NCBI GenBank assembly: GCA_021773835.1
Contig: JAJFJQ010000061.1
Span: 1-64,000, forward strand
Origin: Gammaproteobacteria bacterium
GTDB lineage: Bacteria > Pseudomonadota > Gammaproteobacteria > Ga0077536
Length of the DNA: 64,000 nt
Reading direction: 5' to 3'
The stretch's first letter is position 1, and every line of letters starts with the position of its first letter. Under the pieces are notes generated by a model that saw only the letters and a list, made by a program, of their open reading frames with translations, did not search any database and was not told where the DNA came from. A program made the position numbers and the translations under genes. This document shows positions 46,705 to 55,789 of the stretch, piece by piece.

Positions 46705-46901
46705 GGCACTTCGCGCCCGTTCAACGGGTTAGCGCGAATTGTCGTTATCGCGATCTGAACGGCCGCGTTTTTACATAAATTGTGTAGCTGCGTCGTGCCT
46801 GGAAGCTCCAATTATTGAAAACCCGAACCCGTGCATAGATGAAATCGCTGATGTCTTCGTCGAATGGGGCTAGCAGCAGGTTTTTCGCTGGACGGCATTA
46901 A

Positions 46902-47642
46902 TCACAGGTATTTCTTAAACGTTCGCGCCGTTATGGCAACCGTGATCGCCAGCAATGTTGCGAACGGCAGCACGATAGCGCTCGGATGCAAAGTGAACGG
47001 CAAAGCGAGATAAATAACCCACGACATCACGATAATCGGCATCATGAATTTCTTTGCATAGTGGTAGATGAACGAGCTCTCGCGGCCGCCACCCCAACGC
47101 CGTAAATCTCGCTGCACCAATCCATCGACAAGACCAACTAGGCTGAACAGCAGAAACAGGGGCGTCGCGAGCGCCAGGATTGCGAGCCGCAGCGCAAATA
47201 CTTCCGTGACCTGAATCGTCGCAACAACGAAATCGGCTCCCAATACGTAGAATGAATGCAGTGCGTCCGGCCAACCCGCAGCATTGGGCTTAGGAGGCAC
47301 AGATAGCCAACGAACGAGATCAACAAAGCCGGTCAGTTCGAATAGCAGATGGTGAATTTTGTCAGCGATGTGTTGAGCGAATCTCGACGTATTCGACGTC
47401 AACAGGCTTTGCGTAGATTCACTATTGAGGTAGCGAACCTCGTTCTGCACCATTATGCGACTGTGCTCAACGCCCTGCTCCGGCCACCAAAACACCATGC
47501 CGACGCACTCGACGACAATCGAAAACAGCAACGAAAATATCAGCCAGAGAAGAACCGTACCCGTCGCCGTCAATACCCACGAGATAAGACCGGTCCTGCC
47601 GTTGCCGCGCCGCAGGTCACGAGCCGGCTCGGACATCTTCAC
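46902..47642 (-). CDS. ICE membrane protein, PFL_4697 family
   Basis: This 246-residue protein has four membrane spans, beginning with ATGTVLLWLIFSLLFSIVVE. Family features are MVFWWPEQGVEHSRIMVQNE and DLRRWGGGRESSFIYHYAKK. It starts at GTG 47642 (or ATG 47636) inside the end of traD. It follows the coupling protein, as in other elements, and closes the first tra block before the mer insertion. Confidence 0.85.
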   Translation of the reverse strand: MKMSEPARDLRRGNGRTGLISWVLTATGTVLLWLIFSLLFSIVVECVGMVFWWPEQGVEHSRIMVQNEVRYLNSESTQSLLTSNTSRFAQHIADKIHHLLFELTGFVDLVRWLSVPPKPNAAGWPDALHSFYVLGADFVVATIQVTEVFALRLAILALATPLFLLFSLVGLVDGLVQRDLRRWGGGRESSFIYHYAKKFMMPIIVMSWVIYLALPFTLHPSAIVLPFATLLAITVAITARTFKKYL

Positions 47643-49728
47643 TCGTTAGTGCGTTTGTCGACCCAATGATCTCAGCATCCGTCGACCACCAGGCGTTTTC
47701 AGATCGGAACCAATGATCGTTCGTGATATAGGTGCGCTCCATCTCATCCGCGATCTCCGCGAGAGATCCTGGCATGTCAGCATCGGTCGTCGGTAACGGC
47801 ATGCGGATCTTCCAAAGCTCCCCGCCTTCCAACAGCGCGAAAGCTTGACCTTTCGGTAGCGTGATGAGATCCGACGGCGCAAGCATCGGTACCTCCGAGA
47901 CGCTGATCCGATCTTCGTTACGGGATTTAAAGTCGACACCCGAACCAGGCTCAGATGAATCGTCTACACCAGAAACGCTCATCAACGTAAAGACTTCGAC
48001 GCTCGGGAGTTGGTTTGTCAGCATCTCCGCCGTCGCGAGTTCCTTGACGCGAAGCATAATCAGCGTATTGAAGTTTCCGGCCACCTGTCCGGCTTTTGCT
48101 CGGTTGCCGATCCGTGCCTCGACGTCAGACCATGTCTGCGTATAGGCCGTTACCTGGAACCCCGCGCCTCCGGCTTTATTGAGCAGCGGGATGAACTCAT
48201 CCCCGATCAGTTCGTTGAACTCATCGGCATGTATCGAGATGATCGGTGGCGTTGATTCGGACTCACCAGAAACGCCGTGCTTATAAATTTGGCCCGCAAC
48301 AGAAACGAGATCGGCGAACATTGAATTACCAACGGCACTCGCGACGGTCGTGTCAGTCAGTGCATCGAGCCCGACGTAGACGATGCCTTTGTTTCTGATC
48401 ACCTCCATCCATTCGAAGATGGGTCGCGATTCGACTTCGTCCGTATAGTCCGGTGAGATGAGCGCTGCGATGTTTCCGGTCGTGAGTTTCTCCATTAACG
48501 GTCCGACCGAGCTCACGATCTTGTCGAAGTAAGTCTTGTCGTATTTGAATGCTGAGACTAGACCGTCAAGGACGGGGTCGTAGAAGTCCTGCGATTGCAG
48601 GTAGCGCATCAGTGCGATGGCTTCAGCGTTCCGACCGCGCATAGCAGCTGGCAGATTCCGCTCGCTGATCTTATCCGCGATCGCTGTGACCTGTTCTTGC
48701 CAGCCGGACGCGCCGCGACGCGAGAGATAGTCTCGGCTGTATTCCACAAACAATGGTTCGATATCGTTGATGTAACGCCGTACTTGCTGGTAATCCGGAC
48801 GGCGTTTGAGCGCAACCAAAGCTCGCGCGATGATGTTGACGAAACGCCACGCGAATTCTTTGAATGCCGCAGAATTACCTTCGCCAGGAAGTTGATTGGC
48901 GATGCGAGTCGCGACCTCGGTGATCCGCGAGAAATTACCAATGGCGTTATAGCGGGCTGACACCTGCGGAAAGCCCAGATGAAACAGCGTGAATTCATCG
49001 GCGCGCCCGGCGCGCTTTGCTTCGGCATAGATGCGCCGTAATAAATCCGCATCCCCTTTCGGATCGAAAACAATCACCACATCGCCGCGTTGAATATCCT
49101 GAGTGATCAGAATTTCCGCAAGTCGGGTTTTGCCGACGCGCGTCGTACCCAAAACGAGCGTGTGTCCAACCCGCTCGGCGTTGTCCATCCACACGTCTTG
49201 CTCTTCGAGTTCCACCGCGTGAAGCGCGGGCTTGCCACCGACAGACGGAAGTGGTGACAACGGATTCCACCACCCGCGTGTTCGAATTAGTCGTGCGACA
49301 CCACAGAGTACCGGCACGCTTTCCCAAGCCACTTCTTTCCGTCGCGCCCACTGATAGAGCGTCCCCGGTTGCACGTAACGCTGCACCTCAGGTCGAATCG
49401 TATCGCGCAAACGTTGTGTGTGTTTCTGGCTCCACCGGAAGCCCTTACCCAAAAACAGTTTGCGACGGCTGACTGGGATATTCTTTGATGAAATTCGGTA
49501 GGTTGGCAGCCGCCGCATGTTCCGCTGGTAGCGTAGCACTCGGAACGCCTGGCGCGCACGATACGTGCCCATCATCGCAAGTACCGCGGCGGCACCGTAG
49601 GCAATACCGGGTGGCATCATCAACGACCCGGGTGCCAGTATCGCTACAGTTGCCGCCGAATAAGCGACTACGGTAGACCACAGCTCGACCGGTGGTCGTA
49701 GCAGGGCTTCGATCGGGTGGTTGTTCAC
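47617..49728 (-). CDS. traD: Type IV coupling protein TraD
   Basis: This 703-residue inner-membrane ATPase docks the relaxosome to the transfer channel. It has two N-terminal helices (VVAYSAATVAILAPGSLMM and AYGAAAVLAMMG), Walker A in LGTTRVGKTRLAEIL and Walker B in GDVVIVFDPKGDADL. GTG 49728 overlaps the stop of the PFL_4695 gene (GTGA). The longer upstream frame is not needed. Confidence 0.92.
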   Translation of the reverse strand: MNNHPIEALLRPPVELWSTVVAYSAATVAILAPGSLMMPPGIAYGAAAVLAMMGTYRARQAFRVLRYQRNMRRLPTYRISSKNIPVSRRKLFLGKGFRWSQKHTQRLRDTIRPEVQRYVQPGTLYQWARRKEVAWESVPVLCGVARLIRTRGWWNPLSPLPSVGGKPALHAVELEEQDVWMDNAERVGHTLVLGTTRVGKTRLAEILITQDIQRGDVVIVFDPKGDADLLRRIYAEAKRAGRADEFTLFHLGFPQVSARYNAIGNFSRITEVATRIANQLPGEGNSAAFKEFAWRFVNIIARALVALKRRPDYQQVRRYINDIEPLFVEYSRDYLSRRGASGWQEQVTAIADKISERNLPAAMRGRNAEAIALMRYLQSQDFYDPVLDGLVSAFKYDKTYFDKIVSSVGPLMEKLTTGNIAALISPDYTDEVESRPIFEWMEVIRNKGIVYVGLDALTDTTVASAVGNSMFADLVSVAGQIYKHGVSGESESTPPIISIHADEFNELIGDEFIPLLNKAGGAGFQVTAYTQTWSDVEARIGNRAKAGQVAGNFNTLIMLRVKELATAEMLTNQLPSVEVFTLMSVSGVDDSSEPGSGVDFKSRNEDRISVSEVPMLAPSDLITLPKGQAFALLEGGELWKIRMPLPTTDADMPGSLAEIADEMERTYITNDHWFRSENAWWSTDAEIIGSTNALTSEDVRAGS

Positions 49729-50252
49729 TGTTCGATGGCTCCGGCGGAAATCAATACCGGATAACGTGTAATCCCTAAAGCGTTCCCGATGTCGGTCGCC
49801 GACGCCGGCAGGATGGGAAGGCCGTTGGCCAATGCGACGATCGCCTCGAGGTCGCCAACGGTTTCGGCCTGAACGAGCATACCGATGGCGCCGATTTCTT
49901 TGAGTCGCGGAGCGTTCGTCTTTAGCCACTGCCAAGACCGAGGATCGGAGCCGACCAGGAAGAACGGACGAGCGAATGGGCGCTGGTGGGATCGCGATTT
50001 CATGGGGCCCGCCATTAGTCCCGGCGAAAGGATGGGCAGTAGTGATTGGGGATCCGCCGCACCGACAGACGGCGCAACGGGTGCCGATATCACATTGCCA
50101 TCATCTTCCTTCTCCAACGGTTCTAGGAACGGTGCGATTGATTCCGTCTGACCGGTGTCCAGAATAACCGTAAGCGCGAGCGCGTTGGAAAATAGCGTCG
50201 AGCACAATATGAAGACTAATCGCCGAAACCATTCCTGTGACCAGACGTTCAT
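49725..50252 (-). CDS. ICE protein, PFL_4695 family
   Basis: This 175-residue exported protein has a signal peptide (LVFILCSTLFSNALA). Its body has RPFFLVGSDPRSWQWLKTN and ATDIGNALGITRYPVLISAG, the hallmark of this family, which resembles a thioredoxin-like fold. ATG 50252 is chosen; the frame extends to 50354 inside the transglycosylase gene. Confidence 0.85.
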   Translation of the reverse strand: MNVWSQEWFRRLVFILCSTLFSNALALTVILDTGQTESIAPFLEPLEKEDDGNVISAPVAPSVGAADPQSLLPILSPGLMAGPMKSRSHQRPFARPFFLVGSDPRSWQWLKTNAPRLKEIGAIGMLVQAETVGDLEAIVALANGLPILPASATDIGNALGITRYPVLISAGAIEQ

Positions 50253-50256
50253 TCCA

Positions 50257-50805
50257 CTATCCCTTTTTCTGAAGTTGTTGGATCTGTGAGGCAACGCGTC
50301 GACGATACCGCGCTGCTCTTTGCGCATGGTTCGGTGCGTGGTAACAACCAACACTCTTCATCCAATCGCCGCCACCTTGATGGCAACGCTTCAGTATTGC
50401 CGTACCCACAGCCAAGCCATGGTAGGGATCGAGCGCCTGCCACGGACTACCCAACCGCTCGTGGTGGTAACGCCAATTGATCTGCATCAGGCCGACATCA
50501 ATGGATCGCTCACCTGAATTGAGCGAATGTTTCAGAGCTCGCCACGCTGCCTGTCGAGAGTTGAAATAGTAGCCCGTCCCTGCGACGTTCAGCGTCCACG
50601 GCCAGGGACGCGATACGCTGGAACGGCGAACCGACAACCCGCTTTCCGTTAGGGCGACCGCATAGAGAACGGTGCTTGGGATGTCGAATTGGGCTGCTGT
50701 GAAGCGATAGCTAGGCGGGATCGAGTGACTGCCGGAGGCGACTTGTGTACCTAGGACGAGGGCAGTTGTTAAGGCATGCATCACATGAAGTTTGAACTGT
50801 CTCAT
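50257..50805 (-). CDS. Lytic transglycosylase of the conjugation system
   Basis: This 182-residue protein has an N-terminal signal segment and an SLT domain. The catalytic glutamate is in ALTESGLSV, and IDVGLMQINWRYHHERL plus PYHGLAVGTAILKRC complete the family motifs. It would cut peptidoglycan to let the channel pass. It lies between PFL_4693 and PFL_4695 genes, its usual place. Confidence 0.92.
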   Translation of the reverse strand: MRQFKLHVMHALTTALVLGTQVASGSHSIPPSYRFTAAQFDIPSTVLYAVALTESGLSVRRSSVSRPWPWTLNVAGTGYYFNSRQAAWRALKHSLNSGERSIDVGLMQINWRYHHERLGSPWQALDPYHGLAVGTAILKRCHQGGGDWMKSVGCYHAPNHAQRAARYRRRVASQIQQLQKKG

Positions 50806-50808
50806 GCG

Positions 50809-51582
50809 TTACAAGCTTGATTCGTCCAGAGGCTCGATGTTCTCACCGCGCCGCCGGAAAACCATCGGCACCTGTCCTTTTCCGCCCGTCAGTTTCGCCA
50901 GTGCGCCACCGTCACGGTTCAGCGTCACACGACGCGTACGAACCCATTCGGGTTCAATATTGTGTGTTGCGGCCCACGCTCGAACGGCGTCGTCGTTCAC
51001 GTTCTGACCCGTCAAATAGATATCAATCCCACGAACCAGGTCGAGACGGCGCAGCATCTTTGTTGCTAGGTCGTCGCACTTTGCACAATCCGGCGCCGTG
51101 AATAGTAAGAATCGTTCGCTAATTAAATAGTCGTCCTGGGTGTCGAGCGCTGCTGGTAGTTTGTTGACATCGATCAATGGCAGGTTGGCATACAAGCGCT
51201 TCGACGCCGCGTCGTAGGCATGCTGAAACGCCAATATCCGATCCACATCCTCATGCATGACCTGTGCCCAGCGTTCCGCATAGCGTTGGCGCTCTGCGTC
51301 GTCGCGGGCATGGATGCCGAGCACTTCAATGGGCGATATCGAAACGGGACTGATGCTGCCGCGGATCCCCTGCATCAGCATGCGGTACCGCTGCCATTCG
51401 GTCGGTTCTAATTTCCACAGTGTCGCTCTTGCACGATCGTATTCCGAAAGCTCACTCTGCGCGATCGACGTTTCGCTCTGCACTGTATTCGGATTCGGTG
51501 CGCTGGATTGTTCCACAGCAGTCGCGAACGGCGACCCCAAAAACAAGACTAGTGCGAGAAAGGAATTAGGATTACAAGTCAT
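50809..51582 (-). CDS. ICE protein, PFL_4693 family
   Basis: This 257-residue exported protein has the family core WKLEPTEWQRYRMLMQGIRG and LGIHARDDAERQRYAERW. The second half contains a thioredoxin-like LFTAPDCAKCDDLATKML with a C-x-x-C pair, suggesting a disulfide role. It is the first gene of the tra operon in this window. Confidence 0.87.
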   Translation of the reverse strand: MTCNPNSFLALVLFLGSPFATAVEQSSAPNPNTVQSETSIAQSELSEYDRARATLWKLEPTEWQRYRMLMQGIRGSISPVSISPIEVLGIHARDDAERQRYAERWAQVMHEDVDRILAFQHAYDAASKRLYANLPLIDVNKLPAALDTQDDYLISERFLLFTAPDCAKCDDLATKMLRRLDLVRGIDIYLTGQNVNDDAVRAWAATHNIEPEWVRTRRVTLNRDGGALAKLTGGKGQVPMVFRRRGENIEPLDESSL

Positions 51583-51701
51583 TTTCTCTCCACAGAATTA
51601 TTGGCTTCGATATGACGTCGCGAAAAAACGATATCCTTTACGAGCATTGTTCGCTTGTTAAGGAAAAACGCAGTCGGCTCCATGCAGCATTTCTATGAAC
51701 C

Positions 51702-52568
51702 TCATGTGCCGAGATAGACGGACGCTATTTGCCGCCGCGCATGTCCGAGTTCCTCGCTGATCGCCTGGCGGGCCACACGATCCATCACGCACTGACCGGG
51801 ACTGAGAGATTTTGTCGACGGGCCAAAGGCCGCCGGCGATTTCCAACCGGTGAGCTCCTCGTAGCGACGTTGTGCGTAGGCGTGCCGTAGGCCATGCAAT
51901 TTCGATAGCCCGGCGTTGCTCGTTTGTCGTTCGTAGAGTCGTAGCTGTTGCACGTAGGTCCGTTCGTGCGGAATAAGCGAACCGGCACCAGCAAGCAATC
52001 GAGCACGATTCAATACGGCGCGCTGCTCCTCGGTTCGCACTGGCACGTTTCGCTCCCGCCCGCCCTTTGTCCAGCTCGCTTTCAGCGTGAGGTGATCGCC
52101 ACGATCCGCGAAACTTGGAATGAATTTAATCGCCTCCTCTCTTCGCAGACCGAAGGCCTGCTGTAATGCGAGACTCATCCGGACGTAGGGATCTCCAATC
52201 TTCTCAAGCGACGCGCTATCCAGGTATCGAGCCTTCGATTCATTCGTGACGAACTGTCGATCCGGGATCCCGTAATAATCGTTAGAACGTGCGACGACAT
52301 TCTGCTTATCCACCTTCTCGGACCACCAGCGCAGCACGGCCATTCGGTTCTTGATGGTTCCGACCGCGAGATCCTGGCCGAGCCACCCTTTCACCAGACA
52401 CTCGACGTGTTTCGGTTTCAACGATCTCGGCTTCATGCCACGGTAGCCAGCCTCGCGTAGCTGGTTCGCCATCAGCATTAGGTGATGCAATCGCTTGCTT
52501 TGTGTCACGTAACTGCCGTCCCGATTCCGGCGACAAAGCTGTTTAAGTTGGTAGTTCAGATCTCTCAC
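51702..52568 (-). CDS. Tyrosine-recombinase-fold integrase-like protein of ICEs
   Basis: This 288-residue protein has an N-terminal SAM-like domain (LNYQLKQLCRRNRDGSYVTQ) and a C-terminal catalytic domain with R in QQAFGLRREEAIKF, H-x-x-R in LHGLRHAYAQRRY, H in EELGHARRQIASVY and the terminal tyrosine. The GTG start at 52568 has GGAAT 7 bases before it. Such proteins are carried inside many ICEs and are distinct from the main element integrase. A long structured leader precedes it. Confidence 0.8.
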   Translation of the reverse strand: MRDLNYQLKQLCRRNRDGSYVTQSKRLHHLMLMANQLREAGYRGMKPRSLKPKHVECLVKGWLGQDLAVGTIKNRMAVLRWWSEKVDKQNVVARSNDYYGIPDRQFVTNESKARYLDSASLEKIGDPYVRMSLALQQAFGLRREEAIKFIPSFADRGDHLTLKASWTKGGRERNVPVRTEEQRAVLNRARLLAGAGSLIPHERTYVQQLRLYERQTSNAGLSKLHGLRHAYAQRRYEELTGWKSPAAFGPSTKSLSPGQCVMDRVARQAISEELGHARRQIASVYLGT

Positions 52569-52742
52569 GGTGCGTATTCCAAATGATGAGTGTTGTCGGT
52601 CATACCCGGTAACCGCAGCTACCCGGCTCGCTCGCGCGAACAGACCGTGGGACACCAATCCCGATAGACCTGAATGTGCCTGGTATCAGGCAACGCCGTT
52701 TTTCCCTGTCGGGTAATGGCCCGGCGCTGGCCAACGTGCCCA

Positions 52743-52828
52743 TCATGGGCCTGCTTCAAGTTGTCGCTGCATCTCTGCACCTCCTCTTTTTGAAATTGCG
52801 GACACACGTCCGCGATGAATAAAAAGAG
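52743..52828 (-). promoter_or_regulatory. Leader hairpin and 9-codon ORF upstream of the integrase-like gene
   Basis: On the minus strand CTCTTTTT (52828-52821) pairs with AAAAAGAG (52791-52784), with an inner GCGGAC/GTCCGC stem (52798-52813). The AAAAAGAG arm runs into a strong GAGGAGG ribosome site followed by ATG 52772 and the nine-codon frame MQRQLEAGP. The hairpin could mask this site. The layout suggests a translated leader peptide that controls the integrase-like gene, about 175 bases further on. Confidence 0.45.
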
Positions 52829-52924
52829 CCTAAACGACATCGCTCACGCGACAATCTCGGCTCAATGGTTGAAATCAGGCGAAAGCCTGCGGTGGTGAAT
52901 CGATCGGACGATCAATCCGGGTTC

Positions 52925-53019
52925 GAAGATGGATCCGCGACTTAACGTCGCTGCGCGTGAGTTGGATCCGAAGACGCGCTATTGCCACTTTGCCGCAGTG
53001 GCCGCGGATGAATTCGATC
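52925..53019 (-). ncRNA. Structured leader element, copy A
   Basis: Three stems are visible on the minus strand: GCCACT/AGTGGC (53002-52984), GCGCGT/ACGCGC (52979-52953) with the loop CTTCGGATC, and GCGAC/GTCGC (52951-52937), then the conserved CCATCTTC. A second copy at 62112-62215 keeps the stems but with different bases in the second and third stems, while loop sequences stay the same. It lies about 355 bases upstream of the integrase-like gene on the same strand. Confidence 0.6.
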
Positions 53020-53075
53020 GAGGGCGGCATTGTAAGAACACATAACCCCGCCGTAATCCGAAAATCCAATCGCAA

Positions 53076-53526
53076 ACCCGCGTCGTTAACGGGATCTCGC
53101 CCTCGTCACTACCCCGCGATGCTCGCTAGTGACGAGGGCGGCCTTCGGTTCATGCACGCATTGCGCCAGGCATTCGCCTGTCACATTGTATGCTGTGTTA
53201 ACAAATGTCAGTCGTTGGGATCGTGATCGATTTTCTACTGGGGTACGCAGTTGCCGCGCAACCCGGCTCCGCCCTTGGCACGCGAGATTGAGGCTCCCGT
53301 TGCCGTGGCGAGCGGGATTTGTGGACTCGATGGCGAACGAAAATAATTACGTTGCTAGAATGACGGCTTTTCGACAACGCGATGTCCGCTACGGGTAGCG
53401 TTAACTCGCGCGTTCCAATCCAACGACCAACCTAAACTCGACGCGCGCTCTTTCGACGTCGCGAAGCAATCTACTCACCGACTGCGGGATCAGTAACGAT
53501 GATTGATGATTAGCGTGAAGTGCCGA
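53076..53526. other. No gene seen
   Basis: The stretch between the leader element and the small HTH-membrane protein gene holds only short frames without family signatures. It probably carries the promoter of the leader element on the minus strand. Confidence 0.4.
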
Positions 53527-53814
53527 TCAAGATTGAAGTACGGCGCGCACTCCAAAGATAGCCACCAACAAAATAGCCAGTTGAGTTCCGATAATAAGTC
53601 GGCCAACCAAGGAACTCAAATTCGAAACCTCCCTCTCTAGTCCTAGCAACTCGACCAGTTCTCGATCGCTAAGGCCACCATATCGGCTCTGCCAATTCGT
53701 CAATGTGGATAACGGCGTTTCCAACGATTTACAGATCTCGTCGGCCGGAGCCCCGGCCTCAAGCTGCCGCAGGGCGGTTGTAATTTGTTCTTCGTTAAAT
53801 TCCGGAGCTCGCAT
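53527..53814 (-). CDS. Small helix-turn-helix protein with a C-terminal membrane helix
   Basis: This 95-residue protein begins RAPEFNEEQITTALRQLE, then AGAPADEICKSLETPLSTLT and NWQSRYGGLSDREL, an OrfA-like (IS3-type) helix-turn-helix. The C-terminal about 22 residues form a hydrophobic helix (LIIGTQLAILLVAIFGVRAV). GAGGAGGAG precedes ATG 53814 by 8 bases. It has no OrfB partner and no IS ends, so it looks like a domesticated transposase helix-turn-helix placed at the membrane. Function unknown. Confidence 0.6.
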   Translation of the reverse strand: MRAPEFNEEQITTALRQLEAGAPADEICKSLETPLSTLTNWQSRYGGLSDRELVELLGLEREVSNLSSLVGRLIIGTQLAILLVAIFGVRAVLQS

Positions 53815-53908
53815 CAGCACTACTCCTCCTCATTTTCGATGTGAGGCGGTGGGTAGCAAAGCTATTGCCGGCCAGCCTCTTTATCTCGACGATTACAAAC
53901 GCGCGCGG

Positions 53909-54121
53909 CTACACGTTGAATATCCCAGGATGGATCCGCGAATCCGACGATGGATCGACTGCCAGCCGACGGGATTCGCGCACATGACTCGTCGTTGCTG
54001 CAGCCTCGAATAGCGAGTCAATACTAACGGTAATCGATTCAGAATATACCCTCAATACCGTGACAATAATTTCATTGCCAATCGTTACCGTTTCGCCTTC
54101 CTGACGCGTCAGTACCAACAT
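53909..54121 (-). CDS. csrA: CsrA-family RNA-binding protein, atypical C-terminus
   Basis: This 70-residue protein starts MLVLTRQEGETVTIGNEIIV, the CsrA RNA-binding strand, and continues TVLRVYSESITVSIDS. The rest (EAAATTSHVRESRRLAVDPS onward) lacks the usual A-P-K-E-V-x-V-H-R-E-E-I-Y helix, though VRESRR may be a shifted relative. GGAGGGAACC precedes the ATG. CsrA copies occur in many MPF-G elements, where they may tune host or element mRNA translation. Confidence 0.8.
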   Translation of the reverse strand: MLVLTRQEGETVTIGNEIIVTVLRVYSESITVSIDSLFEAAATTSHVRESRRLAVDPSSDSRIHPGIFNV

Positions 54122-54715
54122 GGTTCCCTCCTCGGCGTCGGTTACAAATACAGGTCCCTCAACACTTCAAATAGCCAATCAATCACTCCTTGAGCACGGC
54201 GGGAAGATTTCCTGTGAATTGCGATGAGTTTCGTCTTTCCGACATTCAACAATCGGCACCGATCTGACTGAACACCCGCATCGCGGTCTCATGCAACACC
54301 GACTCGCACAATTTGATGGGCATTCTCGCGCGAGTAACGGCGGCCGGATTCGAATGGTCGTGTCCAAAATTGCACATTTGGGCCTACGTTTCGGAGCTAT
54401 ATTCTAGAGCAAACGCATCAACTAGCGAGGCTACCAAGTTTCTAACGCTTTTCTACATAGCTCTTTTGAGTAGATTTCCGCCTTTTCGTATATTAATGCC
54501 TCTAGAGACATTCGTAGATCGAGCGCCGCGTTTCGGACGCTGAACTCATTCTCCGCAGACGTTTATTTGCCCGCTCGCGCGCATAACACGCTAAATGTCT
54601 TTGGGAGCCTGGCGTTGATATCTAACGTGTCGCGAAACTGTCCTTGACGGCACAAAAGTGGAGCGATAGCGCAACGAGGATACTGCCACAGGCCACCATT
54701 CAGAACTAAGTTAAA
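54122..54715. other. No gene seen
   Basis: About 600 AT-richer bases separate csrA from the kinase gene. Open frames are short and lack family features. It presumably carries the csrA promoter and the downstream edge of the cargo hotspot. Confidence 0.4.
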
Positions 54716-55789
54716 TTAAAGTTCGCCCGCAACAACGGCAAGCATGAATTTCTTTTGGCATTCCAACAATCGCTTATGATCCAGCCGTACGTCTGACATT
54801 TTTCCTACGCGATTTTCTACTCCACTCGACAAGCGCTTGCGATAAGCATGAAATTTGTAACCTGATCTCGTACTTTCAGTAGAAAAACGAAATACCTGTT
54901 CGTTGAATACCCCAATAAACTCGCCCTTGGAATTTGTCGTCCAGTATCCGGGAAGAACAAGCGCTTCAAGTGCGCGCCGCAAGTCCAGCGCGGATTGGTA
55001 TCGTTGCGATGTATCCGGGGCGGTAGCCTTTCGAATAATTTTTCGGACGTTTGAGGGTACAAAACGAAGAAAATCCTGCATTCGTGGGATTTTCCCTCTT
55101 GCTTTGAGCTGTTCGAATTTGGTGACGCCTACGCTGTCTCGGAGATCACGGATGGTACCAATACCGTTTATCAATCTAAAAAGCGTTAGTCCGACTTGAT
55201 AAATGTCTGTTTGAACCGAGATGTTTCCGTCTGCGAATGTTTCGGGTGCACGGTGCAGAACATACGCGCTTGGGGCTTTCGCTGGTGCCAACCCCGGTGC
55301 TACGCATGATATCCCGTAATCCGTAAGGAGGCCTTCGTTTTGCGGTCCGATGAGAATATTCGAAGGCTTAATATCGTTGTGATATAGAGCCGACTCATGA
55401 AGATATTCGAGTCCTCTGAGGACATCTATCGTTATGCGAACTGCCTCAGATATAGGCATGAAATTGCTGGAATTCAGATTCGCTGCCGCCGACCCTTGCG
55501 GGTGAAAATCCATCGCGATAACCACGACGTTCGTGGATTCGGTTTGTACTACGTCAGCGTAATGTACATGGACTACGTTCGCATGCTCTAGCCGGTTACC
55601 AACCTTCGCTTCATTGAGGATTTCGGCGACCGGTGCCATATTTTCATCCAAGATTTTTACAGCAACATTTTTCGCAAGCGTCAAATCCTGAGCAAGCCAC
55701 ACTTGTCCAGAATGTCCCCCCCCTATTTGCTGGTTAAGCTGATACTTGTACAGATGATCTCCTGCGTTGAACGAAATCAAAGCCATCAA
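54716..55789 (-). CDS. Serine/threonine protein kinase
   Basis: This 357-residue soluble protein has a protein-kinase domain over about residues 12-275: glycine loop IGGGHSGQVWLAQD, lysine in AVKILDENM, catalytic loop YHNDIKPSNILI, metal motif LTDYGIS and RAPETFADG. HRD reads HND and DFG reads DYG, but all the key polar residues (D, K, N, D) are kept. No membrane helix or PASTA domain is present. The C-terminal about 80 residues are basic and unlike known families. It overlaps the upstream gene by 4 bases (ATGA), so the two are made together. Confidence 0.88.
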   Translation of the reverse strand: MMALISFNAGDHLYKYQLNQQIGGGHSGQVWLAQDLTLAKNVAVKILDENMAPVAEILNEAKVGNRLEHANVVHVHYADVVQTESTNVVVIAMDFHPQGSAAANLNSSNFMPISEAVRITIDVLRGLEYLHESALYHNDIKPSNILIGPQNEGLLTDYGISCVAPGLAPAKAPSAYVLHRAPETFADGNISVQTDIYQVGLTLFRLINGIGTIRDLRDSVGVTKFEQLKARGKIPRMQDFLRFVPSNVRKIIRKATAPDTSQRYQSALDLRRALEALVLPGYWTTNSKGEFIGVFNEQVFRFSTESTRSGYKFHAYRKRLSSGVENRVGKMSDVRLDHKRLLECQKKFMLAVVAGEL

